Assembly (NCBI GenBank): GCA_044507695.1
Contig: JBIQJD010000001.1
Location: 277,820 to 341,819, forward strand
DNA from: JBIQJD01 sp044507695
GTDB lineage: Bacteria > Bacteroidota > Ignavibacteria > Ignavibacteriales > Ignavibacteriaceae
DNA length: 64,000 bases
Direction: 5' to 3'
The notes beneath the pieces were generated by a model. That model did not search any database. It saw nothing but the letters and a program-made list of their open reading frames with translations, and had not been told where the DNA came from. Positions 1 to 8,477 of this stretch are shown one piece after another (within the stretch, counting starts at the first letter, position 1; each line of letters begins with the position of its first letter). The translations under genes were made by a program, and so were the position numbers.

Positions 1-16
1 AAGACAGTTTTATAAT

Positions 17-46
17 TTTGTTTTTATAAAACGAAATATATCTTTG
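17..46 (+). promoter_or_regulatory. Bacteroidetes-type promoter-like site
   Basis: TTTG at 17-20 and TATCTTTG at 39-46 are separated by 18 bases. This fits the -33 TTTG / -7 TAnnTTTG promoter known from Bacteroidetes. It lies about 90 bases before the LOG-family gene. The match is by eye in an AT-rich leader, so chance is possible. Confidence 0.45.
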
Positions 47-135
47 TTTTTAAAGTGGTTTCAAATATAAAACTTTCAAAAGTAAATGAAAGTCTGCATT
101 TGATCTTTCAACAAAAAATCTAACCAAAGGTAATT

Positions 136-999
136 ATGGCAAAAAAGAAAACTTTACTTAAAGCGTATGAGAATCTTGAATTCCTGAATTCATCAGATGC
201 GCGGATATTGAGAATGCTGGCTGAATTTCTCGAGCCTCAGTCAAAATTCCGTAAACATAAAATAATTGATACAATTGTTTTTTTTGGTTCTGCACGGATA
301 CATTCAAAAAAGTTTACAACACAGGCATTAAATAAATTCAAAACGATAAACCCCAAGGCAACAACAAAGCTTGCTGAGAATTTAAGAAATGCGCAGCATC
401 AGGCACTTATGTCTAAATATTATGAAGATGCTGTTGAATTGAGCCGCAGACTAACAGAATGGTCTTTAGGATTAGAAACTTACGCAAACAGATTTATAAT
501 TTGTACCGGCGGCGGGCCTGGTATAATGGAAGCTGCAAATAAAGGAGCAAAACTTGCCGGCGGTTATTCTATTGGATTGAATATAAGCATTCCTTTTGAA
601 CAGTATGTGAATAAGTATGTATCAAAAGATTTAAGTTTTGAATTCCACTATTTCTTTATGAGAAAATTCTGGTTTGCTTATCTGGCAAAAGCTTTAATTG
701 TTTTCCCGGGTGGTTTTGGAACTATGGATGAATTGTTTGAAATTCTTACACTCGTTCAAACAGGGAAGATTAAGAAAAAACTTTTAATCACAATTTATGA
801 TGAAAAATACTGGAGAAAAATTATCAACTTTGATTCACTTGCTGAGAATGGAATGATAAGCAGAACGGATTTGAAATTATTCTCATTCTGTAATACAGTG
901 GATGAAGCATTTGAATTAATTAAAAAACATTTTGAGGATAATTATTTGAACGAGAAAGAAATTAAGGCTACTGAACCGAAGGTTGATCTGGCTAAATAA
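136..999 (+). CDS. LOG family protein (TIGR00730-type Rossmann fold)
   Basis: A cytoplasmic protein of 287 residues. It carries the two hallmark motifs of the LOG (lysine-decarboxylase-like) family: GGGPGIMEAANKGA near residues 125-138 and PGGFGTMDELFE near residues 192-203, which form the nucleotide/phosphoribosyl site. LOG proteins hydrolyse cytokinin-type or purine nucleoside monophosphates to free base and ribose phosphate. The protein is longer than the usual 180-200 residues because of about 50 extra residues between an early FFGSAR motif and the glycine loop, as seen in other long LOG members. The substrate cannot be read from sequence. The ATG follows AAAGG at a plausible spacing. The gene stands alone and faces rpsU. 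Confidence 0.85.
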   Translation: MAKKKTLLKAYENLEFLNSSDARILRMLAEFLEPQSKFRKHKIIDTIVFFGSARIHSKKFTTQALNKFKTINPKATTKLAENLRNAQHQALMSKYYEDAVELSRRLTEWSLGLETYANRFIICTGGGPGIMEAANKGAKLAGGYSIGLNISIPFEQYVNKYVSKDLSFEFHYFFMRKFWFAYLAKALIVFPGGFGTMDELFEILTLVQTGKIKKKLLITIYDEKYWRKIINFDSLAENGMISRTDLKLFSFCNTVDEAFELIKKHFEDNYLNEKEIKATEPKVDLAK

Positions 1000-1025
1000 A
1001 AAAAGTCCCGGTCAAAACCGGGACT
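997..1025 (-). terminator. Rho-independent terminator of the rpsU operon
   Basis: A perfect 9-bp stem (AGTCCCGGT at 1004-1012, ACCGGGACT at 1017-1025) encloses a 4-base loop. Read on the minus strand it is followed by seven T. It sits 6 bases past the rpsU stop. On the plus strand there is no T tract, so it serves mainly rpsU, although it may also slow transcription leaving the LOG gene. Confidence 0.88.
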
Positions 1026-1031
1026 CAATTG

Positions 1032-1223
1032 TTACTCCATATTTTCAGTGCGGTGAGCACGTCTGGCTGCTTTCATTTTTTCCATTCTTTTCTTAATAGA
1101 AGGCTTAACAAAAAAAGTTCTTTTTTTGTACTCCTTCAAAACACCAGAGCGTTCATATTTTTTCTTAAAGCGTTTAAGTGCTTTATCAATGGATTCGTTA
1201 TCGCCAACTGTAATTCCTACCAA
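1032..1223 (-). CDS. rpsU: Small ribosomal subunit protein bS21
   Basis: A basic 63-residue protein of bS21 length. It has the family pattern: an N-terminal VGITV strand, then ESIDKALKRFKKKYERSG, and a lysine/arginine-rich C-terminal helix. bS21 sits near the anti-Shine-Dalgarno end of 16S rRNA in the 30S subunit and helps initiation. The start is TTG (plus-strand CAA at 1221-1223), supported by a strong AGGTGA ribosome-binding site 6 bases upstream. No ATG is available. It follows the zinc-ribbon gene by 43 bases in the same direction and is closed by the hairpin at 997-1025. Confidence 0.95.
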   Translation of the reverse strand: MVGITVGDNESIDKALKRFKKKYERSGVLKEYKKRTFFVKPSIKKRMEKMKAARRAHRTENME

Positions 1224-1266
1224 TTATTTCACCTCACTTTTATGGTATCCATCTGCTTAGGATGGT

Positions 1267-1647
1267 TTAAGTTGTTAAAGATTCAATTAATTTTTTATTA
1301 CCTAATTTTTGAAATTCAACTGTAATAGAACTTTGTCCGTTGGAAAGTACATCTTTAGAAATCACTTTACCAAAATCATCCCAGTTTTTGTGATAAATAG
1401 ATTCACCAACTTTGAATGATTTATCGGGCGAATAAACAGTACAATCTTCATTTTCTATACCTTCAAGAGAAGGTTTTGTTTCTTTTACATTTTCAGATAA
1501 ATCAATAATCATTGTTTGTTTGCACTTTTTACACTTTGCCCAACGCTTGTTTTCATTTCCCGCACCGGTAACTTCACCTGCTAATTCCATCTTTCTAACA
1601 GTGTTGCATACCGAACAGAAAGCTTCAACATTTTTAATACGTGCCAT
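1267..1647 (-). CDS. Zinc-ribbon protein with Tudor-like C-terminal domain
   Basis: An uncharacterised protein of 126 residues. Cysteines C11, C14, C39 and C42 form two CxxC knuckles, a four-cysteine zinc ribbon. A linker (about residues 50-75) leads to a C-terminal segment, about residues 76-124, with the pattern FKVGESIYHKNWDDFGKVIS ... ITVEFQKLGNKKLIESL. This resembles the Tudor-like domain at the C-terminus of UvrD/PcrA helicases and CarD/TRCF-type RNA-polymerase interaction modules. The inference is a small nucleic-acid or RNA-polymerase binding factor. It lies directly upstream of rpsU and probably shares its promoter, so a role in translation or transcription is plausible but unproven. 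AAAGGAAGG precedes the ATG. Confidence 0.7.
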   Translation of the reverse strand: MARIKNVEAFCSVCNTVRKMELAGEVTGAGNENKRWAKCKKCKQTMIIDLSENVKETKPSLEGIENEDCTVYSPDKSFKVGESIYHKNWDDFGKVISKDVLSNGQSSITVEFQKLGNKKLIESLTT

Positions 1648-1676
1648 TAAAATAACCTTCCTTTAAAAACGGACTT

Positions 1677-1707
1677 TAAATATACCTAATGAACGATGCA
1701 TAATCAA
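1677..1707 (-). promoter_or_regulatory. Promoter-like site for the zinc-ribbon/rpsU operon
   Basis: On the minus strand TTG (plus CAA 1705-1707), a 20-base spacer, then TATATTTA (plus 1677-1684). The second element is one base from TAnnTTTG. It lies 30 bases before the start codon at 1647. Weak, by-eye call. Confidence 0.35.
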
Positions 1708-1722
1708 GATTTTAATTGACCG

Positions 1723-2172
1723 CTACTCATCCCTGGAAGAAACAACTAAAACCGGGCATTTTGAGTGCCGGATTACTTTTTCTGCCACACTGCCGATCAA
1801 TGTATGCAGAACTCCGGTTCTTCCGTGCGTTGCAAGCACTATCAGATCAATATTATTCTCCTCCGCATATTTATTGATTTCTACATAATCAATGCCTTTT
1901 TTCAAAACGGGCAGAATTTCAATCCCTTCTTTTTTGATTTTTTTTACGGCTTCCTCAAGGCGCTGTTTTGCATCTGCTTCTATAGATTCCTTAATGCTTT
2001 CTTCGGATAAATCTAACGTGCGGATTGCAAGTATTGGCGGAGTTTTTTCAAGTACAAATATTAAATGAAGTTTAGCATTATATTTTTCGGCAAGGCTTAA
2101 TGCCTGATCAGCGGCGGAAAGAGAGAATTCACTAAAATCCGTAGTAAGCAGAATGTTTTTGATGTTGAACAT
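1723..2172 (-). CDS. Universal stress protein, UspA family
   Basis: A single-domain Usp protein of about 149 residues. N-terminal ILLTTDFSEFS gives the first strand and the conserved Asp. C-terminal GRTGVLHTLIGSVAEKVIRHSKCPVLVV is written here as two motifs: GRTG and, ten residues on, GSVAEKV, the ATP-binding G-2x-G-9x-G(S) pattern. ATP-binding Usp proteins act in stress survival through an unknown output. A GAGG ribosome-binding site 8 bases before the ATG at 2172 favours that start over one at 2184. It lies 23 bases after the M14 peptidase gene and is probably transcribed with it. Confidence 0.9.
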   Translation of the reverse strand: MFNIKNILLTTDFSEFSLSAADQALSLAEKYNAKLHLIFVLEKTPPILAIRTLDLSEESIKESIEADAKQRLEEAVKKIKKEGIEILPVLKKGIDYVEINKYAEENNIDLIVLATHGRTGVLHTLIGSVAEKVIRHSKCPVLVVSSRDE

Positions 2173-2195
2173 GTTAAACCTCATTGGTTAAATTT

Positions 2196-3656
2196 TTAAT
2201 AAACAATCCCGTTACCTTTTGTGCCGTTAAAATTCTCAAGATCATAAACAAAGCCATTAACTACTGCTGCCTTTATTTTTCCATCCTTTGAAATTATGAA
2301 ATCGGGAGAATCTCCAATTTCTATTTCATCGTCTGTATCTCTGTTTCTGCTCGTAACAATATTTACCGGTAGATTTACAAATCTCTCAGAAAGCTTTTCT
2401 GATTCAAGAATAACATTTGTGTATCCTTCTGAAAGAATCTTTTTAAAATCAAGTTTTTTAACTTCTTCAAGTGAAGTGAATTTGTTTGGATAAGTTTTTC
2501 CCGGCGTAATTTCACATCCTGAGAAATCATAATCTTCATAACCGTAAAAAACAGAAAGATCACCAAGATCATCTACAGAAGAGCGGTAATAAAAATCAGA
2601 TGCACCTTTTATACTTCTCTCATACTTGTTGATTCCGATATCGATCAGATATTCATATCCGTTTCTGGAAACTTTAAGATTTCTTAAAACAACATCCTTT
2701 AAATAATTATCATTAAACGGAATTGAATCATAAATATCATTACCTACATTTTTATATGATTCATCAGAGATAGATTTCAATGCACATAAGATTCCTATAA
2801 AATTAACTTTGCGGATGAATTGTTTCTCCGGATCATTTTCCCATCCGCCGGATTCAATCAAAATTGTACTTGTTCCCCATTTTTGAAAATTATCACCAAA
2901 TGCACGCGGCTCAAAATCATCAGAGTATTTTGCAATGTGGCCTGGAATGTATTCTGATAAAGCTGTGTACATAACACCAATTAATTTTATTGCATTATCT
3001 CTAACCGGGTTTACTGTTTTTTCATAATTTGTTACCGGTGCAAGAAATGATAGCACTGCAGATTTTGGACTGTTGCCTACAGAATATCTTGTGCTTTGAT
3101 CGTGAAGATTAAACCCGAAATCCGCTTTTAGTTCTTCAAATGTGCCACGAAGGATTTTCCCTTCAGGAGTTTGCTGCCTGACTGCATCACGATTAATATC
3201 GATATCAAAAATATTTCTTCTCTCAAAAACTTCTGCGCCATCCGGATTAACCATCGGCATAAAATAAATCGTAAGATTGCTTAAAATCTTTTCCTTCTCT
3301 TCCTTTAAATCATCAGAAGAAAGAAAATTAAATAAATCAAACAGCGCCATTGTTGCGGTTGATTCATCACCATGCATCTGGGACCATAAGAACACCTTTG
3401 TTTTGCCGCTTCCGGTTGAAATGAGATAAATATCCCGTCCCTCCGCAGATTGGCCTGCTTTCTTAACGGTGAACAATGAATTATTTTTTAATTGTTCTAT
3501 TAATGGTACTATATCGGCGTGTTTAAATCTTCGTTTGGTTAATGAAGTTTCTTTGTAGTTTTCGTAATTGTTATATAGATGGTTTGTAAATTCAATATTC
3601 TGAGGCATTAAAATTCCGGTAAAAATAAAAATGAAGAAGAGTAATTTGTTTTTCAT
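2196..3656 (-). CDS. Secreted M14-family zinc carboxypeptidase
   Basis: A 486-residue exported peptidase. Residues 1-18 form a signal peptide (hydrophobic, ending near MPQN). The M14 core has the zinc ligands H95 and E98 (HGDE), an NRD arginine motif near residue 155, the third ligand H185 in FNLHDQ and the catalytic E268 in ILIESGGW. All key residues are present, so it should be active as a metallocarboxypeptidase or a related amide hydrolase on peptides outside the cytoplasm. The C-terminal 190 residues are family-specific and have no sorting domain, so a periplasmic location is likely. The usp gene follows in the same direction. Confidence 0.88.
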   Translation of the reverse strand: MKNKLLFFIFIFTGILMPQNIEFTNHLYNNYENYKETSLTKRRFKHADIVPLIEQLKNNSLFTVKKAGQSAEGRDIYLISTGSGKTKVFLWSQMHGDESTATMALFDLFNFLSSDDLKEEKEKILSNLTIYFMPMVNPDGAEVFERRNIFDIDINRDAVRQQTPEGKILRGTFEELKADFGFNLHDQSTRYSVGNSPKSAVLSFLAPVTNYEKTVNPVRDNAIKLIGVMYTALSEYIPGHIAKYSDDFEPRAFGDNFQKWGTSTILIESGGWENDPEKQFIRKVNFIGILCALKSISDESYKNVGNDIYDSIPFNDNYLKDVVLRNLKVSRNGYEYLIDIGINKYERSIKGASDFYYRSSVDDLGDLSVFYGYEDYDFSGCEITPGKTYPNKFTSLEEVKKLDFKKILSEGYTNVILESEKLSERFVNLPVNIVTSRNRDTDDEIEIGDSPDFIISKDGKIKAAVVNGFVYDLENFNGTKGNGIVY

Positions 3657-3731
3657 TGTTTTCCCTAAATTTAATTATAACTTAATTTATTTACTAAGCT
3701 TGTTTTTAGCAAAAATATATTGGAAAAAATT

Positions 3732-4274
3732 ATGGCAGAAAGATTAAAACTTAATTCAAAGGCACCCGATTTTAATTTACCTGCAACAGATGGTAAATTT
3801 TATTCACTGGAAAGTTTTGCAGAGAAAAAAGCATTGATAATTATTTTTACCTGCAATCATTGTCCGTACGTGCAGGCGTATGAAGAAAGGATCAAATCAA
3901 TTCAGCAAGATTATAAAGATTTAATAGCTGTTTGTGCAATCAATTCTAATGATGCAGCACAATATCCTGAAGATTCATTTGATAAAATGAAGAAAAGAGC
4001 ATCAGAAAGAAATTTTAATTTTCCTTACCTAAGAGACGAAGATCAATCTGCTGCAATTGCTTACGGTGCTACTCATACACCTGAAGTATTTCTTTTTAAT
4101 GAAGAAAGAAAATTAGTGTACCAGGGTAAGATTGATGATAACTGGAAGGAACCTGAAAAAGTTAAAAGTAAATATTTGCGCGATGCAATTGATGAATTAC
4201 TGAGAGGGGAAGAAATTTCTGTTCCCGAAACATGGTCAATCGGCTGTACAATTAAGTGGAAGAATGTAAGTTAA
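3732..4274 (+). CDS. Thioredoxin-fold AhpC/TSA-family protein
   Basis: About 180 residues of thioredoxin/peroxiredoxin fold. The N-terminus has the KAPDFNLPATDGKFYSL pattern and the redox site is FTCNHCPYV (a CxxC motif, residues about 43-46 from this start). GATHTPEVFLF contains the cis-proline loop. This CNHCPY group is common as a thioredoxin family protein of unknown substrate; no signal peptide is visible, so it should be cytoplasmic. A TTG at 3720 could add four residues, but the ATG at 3732 is preferred. It overlaps the convergent barrel gene by 4 bases. Confidence 0.85.
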   Translation: MAERLKLNSKAPDFNLPATDGKFYSLESFAEKKALIIIFTCNHCPYVQAYEERIKSIQQDYKDLIAVCAINSNDAAQYPEDSFDKMKKRASERNFNFPYLRDEDQSAAIAYGATHTPEVFLFNEERKLVYQGKIDDNWKEPEKVKSKYLRDAIDELLRGEEISVPETWSIGCTIKWKNVS

Positions 4275-4915
4275 TACATCATTCCAATATTAATTGTTAG
4301 ATAAAAACCGCCCAGATCTTGTTTAAATCTTCCTGCAAGACTTTCTACACCCTGATCAAAGAAATGGATAAAGTAGTAGCGTAAATTGATACCGACCAAA
4401 CTTGATTTATCCAATCCGAAATTTGCGCCAAATCCAATGTAACTTCCAAGAGCATATTTTGCGTGAGCTTTACCAAAAGCATTAAAAAACTCACGATCAT
4501 ACGGAGTAGTTAATGTCATCGTTGGGCCGATTCCCGCATTTATATAAGGCCTCAAATTATCGTACAAAACTTCTTCAAATAATCTGTACTGCAATCCAAA
4601 ATTTAAAGGAAGCAGGAACACTCTGTTTTTTTTGCCCACTGTGTATGTTTGTCCAAACCAATCAACATACTCAAATTCATTTTCATCTTTTGCTTCTGAG
4701 ATTGAAAAATCAGTGAAGAATGTAAGATTGTGAGATAATTGTCTGCGGTAAAAAGTTCCAAGTCCAAATCCTCCTTCACTGAACATTATATCCATACCGA
4801 ATGCATTATTCGGAAAAATTTCAGGTGCTCTTTCCGGAGCCAGTTCTCCAATTCCCTGTGCTTTTACATTAAGTAACGGAATAAGTAATATTGCGGCAAA
4901 GATTAATTTTCTCAT
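4271..4915 (-). CDS. Outer-membrane beta-barrel protein, function unknown
   Basis: About 214 residues. Residues 1-19 form a clean signal peptide (RKLIFAAILLIPLLNVKAQ). The rest alternates polar and aromatic residues typical of a small beta-barrel (for example LGTFYRRQLSHNLTFFTDFS, FGLQYRLF, GINLRYYFIHFF) and ends in a hydrophobic strand with a C-terminal aromatic (MMY). It is related in appearance to the Bacteroidetes small OmpA/OmpW-like porin families; no ligand is suggested. The ATG at 4915 gives the best signal peptide; a TTG three codons upstream is possible. Confidence 0.7.
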   Translation of the reverse strand: MRKLIFAAILLIPLLNVKAQGIGELAPERAPEIFPNNAFGMDIMFSEGGFGLGTFYRRQLSHNLTFFTDFSISEAKDENEFEYVDWFGQTYTVGKKNRVFLLPLNFGLQYRLFEEVLYDNLRPYINAGIGPTMTLTTPYDREFFNAFGKAHAKYALGSYIGFGANFGLDKSSLVGINLRYYFIHFFDQGVESLAGRFKQDLGGFYLTINIGMMY

Positions 4916-5046
4916 AGCGTTCAATTTTTTCTTATTAAAATAGTGAAGTTTAATCCAATATCAACTGCTAATTTCAACATTTTGATTTACAGTAAATTTA
5001 AAGGCATTCTTAAATAAAAAACAATTCTAAAAATTATGCAGCATGT

Positions 5047-5265
5047 TTGTATATCTTTAAGAATACAAGGATTCATCTTGATGAAGTTTACGGCATAAAC
5101 GAATTGCAGCATAAGTTAAAAAAACTGGGTTTCTTTCTTGAACTTGAAAACGTAATTTTGAATGGTAAAGCAAAACATGAGTTTGATAAAATAATCTCGC
5201 TGCTCAATCTAAATGTTGAACAGCAAATCCGGGCTTCTTACAGGGATTTAATTACAGCAAAATGA
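5047..5265 (+). pseudogene. C-terminal remnant of a CYTH-domain (CyaB/ThTPase-like) protein
   Basis: 72 codons reading YIFKNTRIHLDEV ... GFFLELENVIL ... IRASYRDLI. The order NTRIHLDEV-G-FLELE-x(30)-SYxDL matches the second half of CYTH proteins (class IV adenylate cyclase and thiamine/inorganic triphosphatases). The first half, which should carry the ExExK motif and most of the catalytic tunnel, is missing. The frame opens after a stop at 5011-5013 and the upstream 120 bases do not encode it in any frame I read. The only start is a TTG without a clear ribosome-binding site. Its end overlaps the nuclease gene start (ATGA), a trace of an old operon. A short expressed protein cannot be excluded. 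Confidence 0.55.
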
Positions 5266-8200
5266 TTTTAACAAAAAGCACCAAAAAGTATTTTAATATT
5301 GATGATGAAATTGATAAAAAAATTTCATCTGGAAAATTGAACGAACTGCTCCTTCTTTTTCCCACAAATAGAAAAATCAGAAGTTTTAAAAAACAATTGA
5401 TTTCATCTTCACCGGCGCAGGCAGTTGGAACTCTTAATCTCGAAACGATCGGTAGTTATTCAACAAAATTATTTTTCAATAAAATAGAGCAGAATCCCAA
5501 TCTGTTGAGTGAAGGCGCAGCGGCAATTTTATTGAAACAAAGTTTCCAGGAAACCGATCTGAAATATTTTTCTGCATATAAAAATGAAATTCCCCCCGGT
5601 ACATTAAGCAAAATAAAAAATGTAATTTCAGAATATAAGAAGCACGGAATTACTCCCGATAAATTAAGAGCAGAATCGGAATCGCTCACCGGTTCTGAAA
5701 AAATTAAAGCATTGGATATTGCACAGCTTTATGAAACGTATAATAAAAAATGTTATGATTTACAGGTTCATGAGATTGGAGATGTTTACGCAGGATTAAC
5801 CTCCATAGTCAAAGAAGATTATGAGAAAAATTTTAGAAATATCTTTCCCGAAGTCAATCTTATAATTGTAATGGGATTTGATGAATTTACTGCTCCGGAA
5901 ATAAAAATCATTAACTCCGCTTCTGAAATAAAGAACATTGAGCTTTATCTTTCTTTTGATTATTACAGATACAATCCGCTTGTGTTCTCACATCTTGATA
6001 AGTGTTACAATAAATTAATTGAGAATGGTTTTAAAGAAATTGAAGACCGTTCAATCAGTATTGGCAATAGATTTATTTCTGATGTTAAAGAAAATTTATT
6101 TACCAAAAAAAACAAAACAATTGTTGATCGGTATAGGAATGATATTACTGTTGTTAAAGCCTTAAATCGTGAAAAAGAAATTGAACTGATTGCAAAAGAG
6201 ATAAAAGAATTAATAATTGAAAATAAAGTTGAGCCGCATAAAATCTGCGTTACATTTAATTTGATAAGCAATTATTCTCCAGTTGTCAGGGATATTTTTT
6301 CACAAAATAATATTCCTATTAATCTTACAGACCGTTCCTTGCTCAGCACCTCACCGCCGGTTATTTCCATAATTAATTTTTTAGAAATTCTTGAAAATGA
6401 TTTTTACTATAAAAACATCTTCCGCGCATTGAACGGCAGCTTCATAAATTTAAAAGGAATCAACCTTTCCAATTTGCTGAAAGCTTCAGTTCAGCTGAAA
6501 ATTATTTCCGGCTATGAAAATTGGATTAATATTCTGACAGATGCATTTAACAGATTTGATAATGAAGATGATGATATTTCCAGTGCCGGATTAATTAGGA
6601 AAGAAATTTACAGCCGTGCTCTTTCTGATATAAAAAAGATCGCGGAAATTTTAGCGCCCTTTCACGGCAAAATGAGTTTGAGTGAATTTAAAGAAAATCT
6701 TACATCACTCATATATTCTCTTGAGATTCCATTTCATCTGATAAATCATGCTCAGAAGAATGAAAGCAGGCTTGAAGAAAATATAAAAGCAGTTACTACA
6801 TTTATCAATTCAATTAATGAAATGCTTGATTTATTTCATCTTGAATATGATAATGAACAAAAATTCTCTTTGAAGTTTTATCTGAATAATATAAGAACAA
6901 TGGTTTCTTCAACACGCTACAATATAAAAGAGAAACCGAATTACGGAGTTCAAATAACTACGATGAATGAAATTCGCGGACTTCAGTTTGATTATCTTTT
7001 TTTATCCGGATTAACAGACGGAGATTTTCCCACAAGATTTTCACCGGAAATATTTTTCTCAGGTTCTTATGTAAAGAGTGAACTGAATCATCAGGTTGAA
7101 GAACGATACCTTTTCTATCAATCATTATGTTCATGGAACAAGAAACTTTATCTTACATATTCACTTCAGGATGACCGGAAAGAACTTTCCAAATCTAATT
7201 TTCTCACTGAGTTCTCAACTGTGTTTGCTTACAAAGAAAAGAGTGAAGAAGATTTTGCTGATAAATTATTTTCCGTTGAAGAATTACAGGTTGAATTAGG
7301 CAGAAATGGAATGGATAAAATCAGTTGTTATACTGAAGCTGCAAAATGGATTAATGCAGAAAGAATTAATCATGGAATTGAGATTGATAAAATCCGGATG
7401 AATAATCCTTTTGCCGAATCAGAATTTACGGGGCAAATAGGTAAGGCAATTTCCACTGATTCAAAAAATGCACTTGAAGAATTTAAACGAACAAATTTTT
7501 CGGTAACCCAGCTTGAAACATTTGCCAAATGCCCGTTCAGATATTTTATTGAGCGTGTTTTAGGTCTTCAGCCGGCAGTTGAGCCAACAGAAGAAATTGA
7601 AGCAATTGAAATGGGCAGCCTGCTTCATGAAATTTTATATGAATTTTATAAGCAATTAAAGAATGAAGGAATAAAATTATCAGGTGCTAACCAGGAGCAA
7701 TTTAAATTTGCTGAAGAATTAATCTTTAAAATTGCGCAGCAGAAAATTGAGGAGGCTGGATTTTATTCTGCACTTGCTTTTTATGAGAAGGAAAAAATTC
7801 TTGGCATAAATGGAAACAGAAACAATTCACTTCTGTACAAATTTCTGGAAAATGAAAGCAAGGACCAAAACGGATTTGAACCTGAGTTGTTTGAAAAAAC
7901 TTTTGGCAGAATGGATGAACCGAATACTTCTGCAATTACTGCGGGTGAAATTCTGGTTAGAGGCAAGATTGACAGGATTGATATCAATCCTGCAAATAAA
8001 ACTTATAAAATTATTGATTATAAATTAAGCGGGAAAAAACCATCCCTTGATGAAATTTATAATGGCATTTCACTTCAGTTGCCATTGTATATGTATGCTG
8101 CAAAAAAATTAATCCAACAGGAACTGGAAGAAGAATATAAACCGGCAGGTGCTGAAATTTATTCGTTAAAATTTTCAGAGAATGATTTTGGCAGCATTCC

Positions 8201-8411
8201 TGTGCGTTTCACAAAGGAAAGGAAATTGTCATCAGAAGATTTAATAATATTGAATGAAAACATTACACAGATTTGCGTTCAGATGATTGTAAAATATGTA
8301 GATGAAATATCTTCCGGCAAATTTCCTCTTTCGCCGCATCCGAATCGTGATAAATTAATTTGCGATTACTGTAATTATAAAAGTATCTGCCGTATTCAGG
8401 AAGTTTATTAA
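5262..8411 (+). CDS. AddB/RexB-like PD-(D/E)XK nuclease
   Basis: 1049 residues. The C-terminal third is an AddB-type RecB nuclease domain: C757 in FAKCPFRYF, H789 in GSLLHE, D904 in GKIDRID, D919 and K921 in IIDYK, Q939-Y943 (QLPLY), and C1034, C1037, C1043. The four cysteines match the iron-sulfur staple that AddB uses to hold the nuclease fold. The N-terminus begins with LLLLFPTNRKIRSFKKQLI, where AddB has its helicase-like domain, but no Walker A lysine motif is visible. AddAB processes double-strand breaks for RecA. No AddA helicase lies in the window, so the partner must be elsewhere. The start overlaps the CYTH remnant by 4 bases. Confidence 0.82.
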   Translation: MILTKSTKKYFNIDDEIDKKISSGKLNELLLLFPTNRKIRSFKKQLISSSPAQAVGTLNLETIGSYSTKLFFNKIEQNPNLLSEGAAAILLKQSFQETDLKYFSAYKNEIPPGTLSKIKNVISEYKKHGITPDKLRAESESLTGSEKIKALDIAQLYETYNKKCYDLQVHEIGDVYAGLTSIVKEDYEKNFRNIFPEVNLIIVMGFDEFTAPEIKIINSASEIKNIELYLSFDYYRYNPLVFSHLDKCYNKLIENGFKEIEDRSISIGNRFISDVKENLFTKKNKTIVDRYRNDITVVKALNREKEIELIAKEIKELIIENKVEPHKICVTFNLISNYSPVVRDIFSQNNIPINLTDRSLLSTSPPVISIINFLEILENDFYYKNIFRALNGSFINLKGINLSNLLKASVQLKIISGYENWINILTDAFNRFDNEDDDISSAGLIRKEIYSRALSDIKKIAEILAPFHGKMSLSEFKENLTSLIYSLEIPFHLINHAQKNESRLEENIKAVTTFINSINEMLDLFHLEYDNEQKFSLKFYLNNIRTMVSSTRYNIKEKPNYGVQITTMNEIRGLQFDYLFLSGLTDGDFPTRFSPEIFFSGSYVKSELNHQVEERYLFYQSLCSWNKKLYLTYSLQDDRKELSKSNFLTEFSTVFAYKEKSEEDFADKLFSVEELQVELGRNGMDKISCYTEAAKWINAERINHGIEIDKIRMNNPFAESEFTGQIGKAISTDSKNALEEFKRTNFSVTQLETFAKCPFRYFIERVLGLQPAVEPTEEIEAIEMGSLLHEILYEFYKQLKNEGIKLSGANQEQFKFAEELIFKIAQQKIEEAGFYSALAFYEKEKILGINGNRNNSLLYKFLENESKDQNGFEPELFEKTFGRMDEPNTSAITAGEILVRGKIDRIDINPANKTYKIIDYKLSGKKPSLDEIYNGISLQLPLYMYAAKKLIQQELEEEYKPAGAEIYSLKFSENDFGSIPVRFTKERKLSSEDLIILNENITQICVQMIVKYVDEISSGKFPLSPHPNRDKLICDYCNYKSICRIQEVY

Positions 8412-8477
8412 TTATTTAAAGTTTTATTTTGGCAGAAGAGAAATAATTATGTTTGTTCAACTAGCAAAAAAATACTT

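Noticed and set aside
1249..1265. Small hairpin CCATC/GATGG between the zinc-ribbon gene and rpsU
   Set aside because: Only 5 bp with a 7-base loop and no T tract; not convincing as an attenuator.
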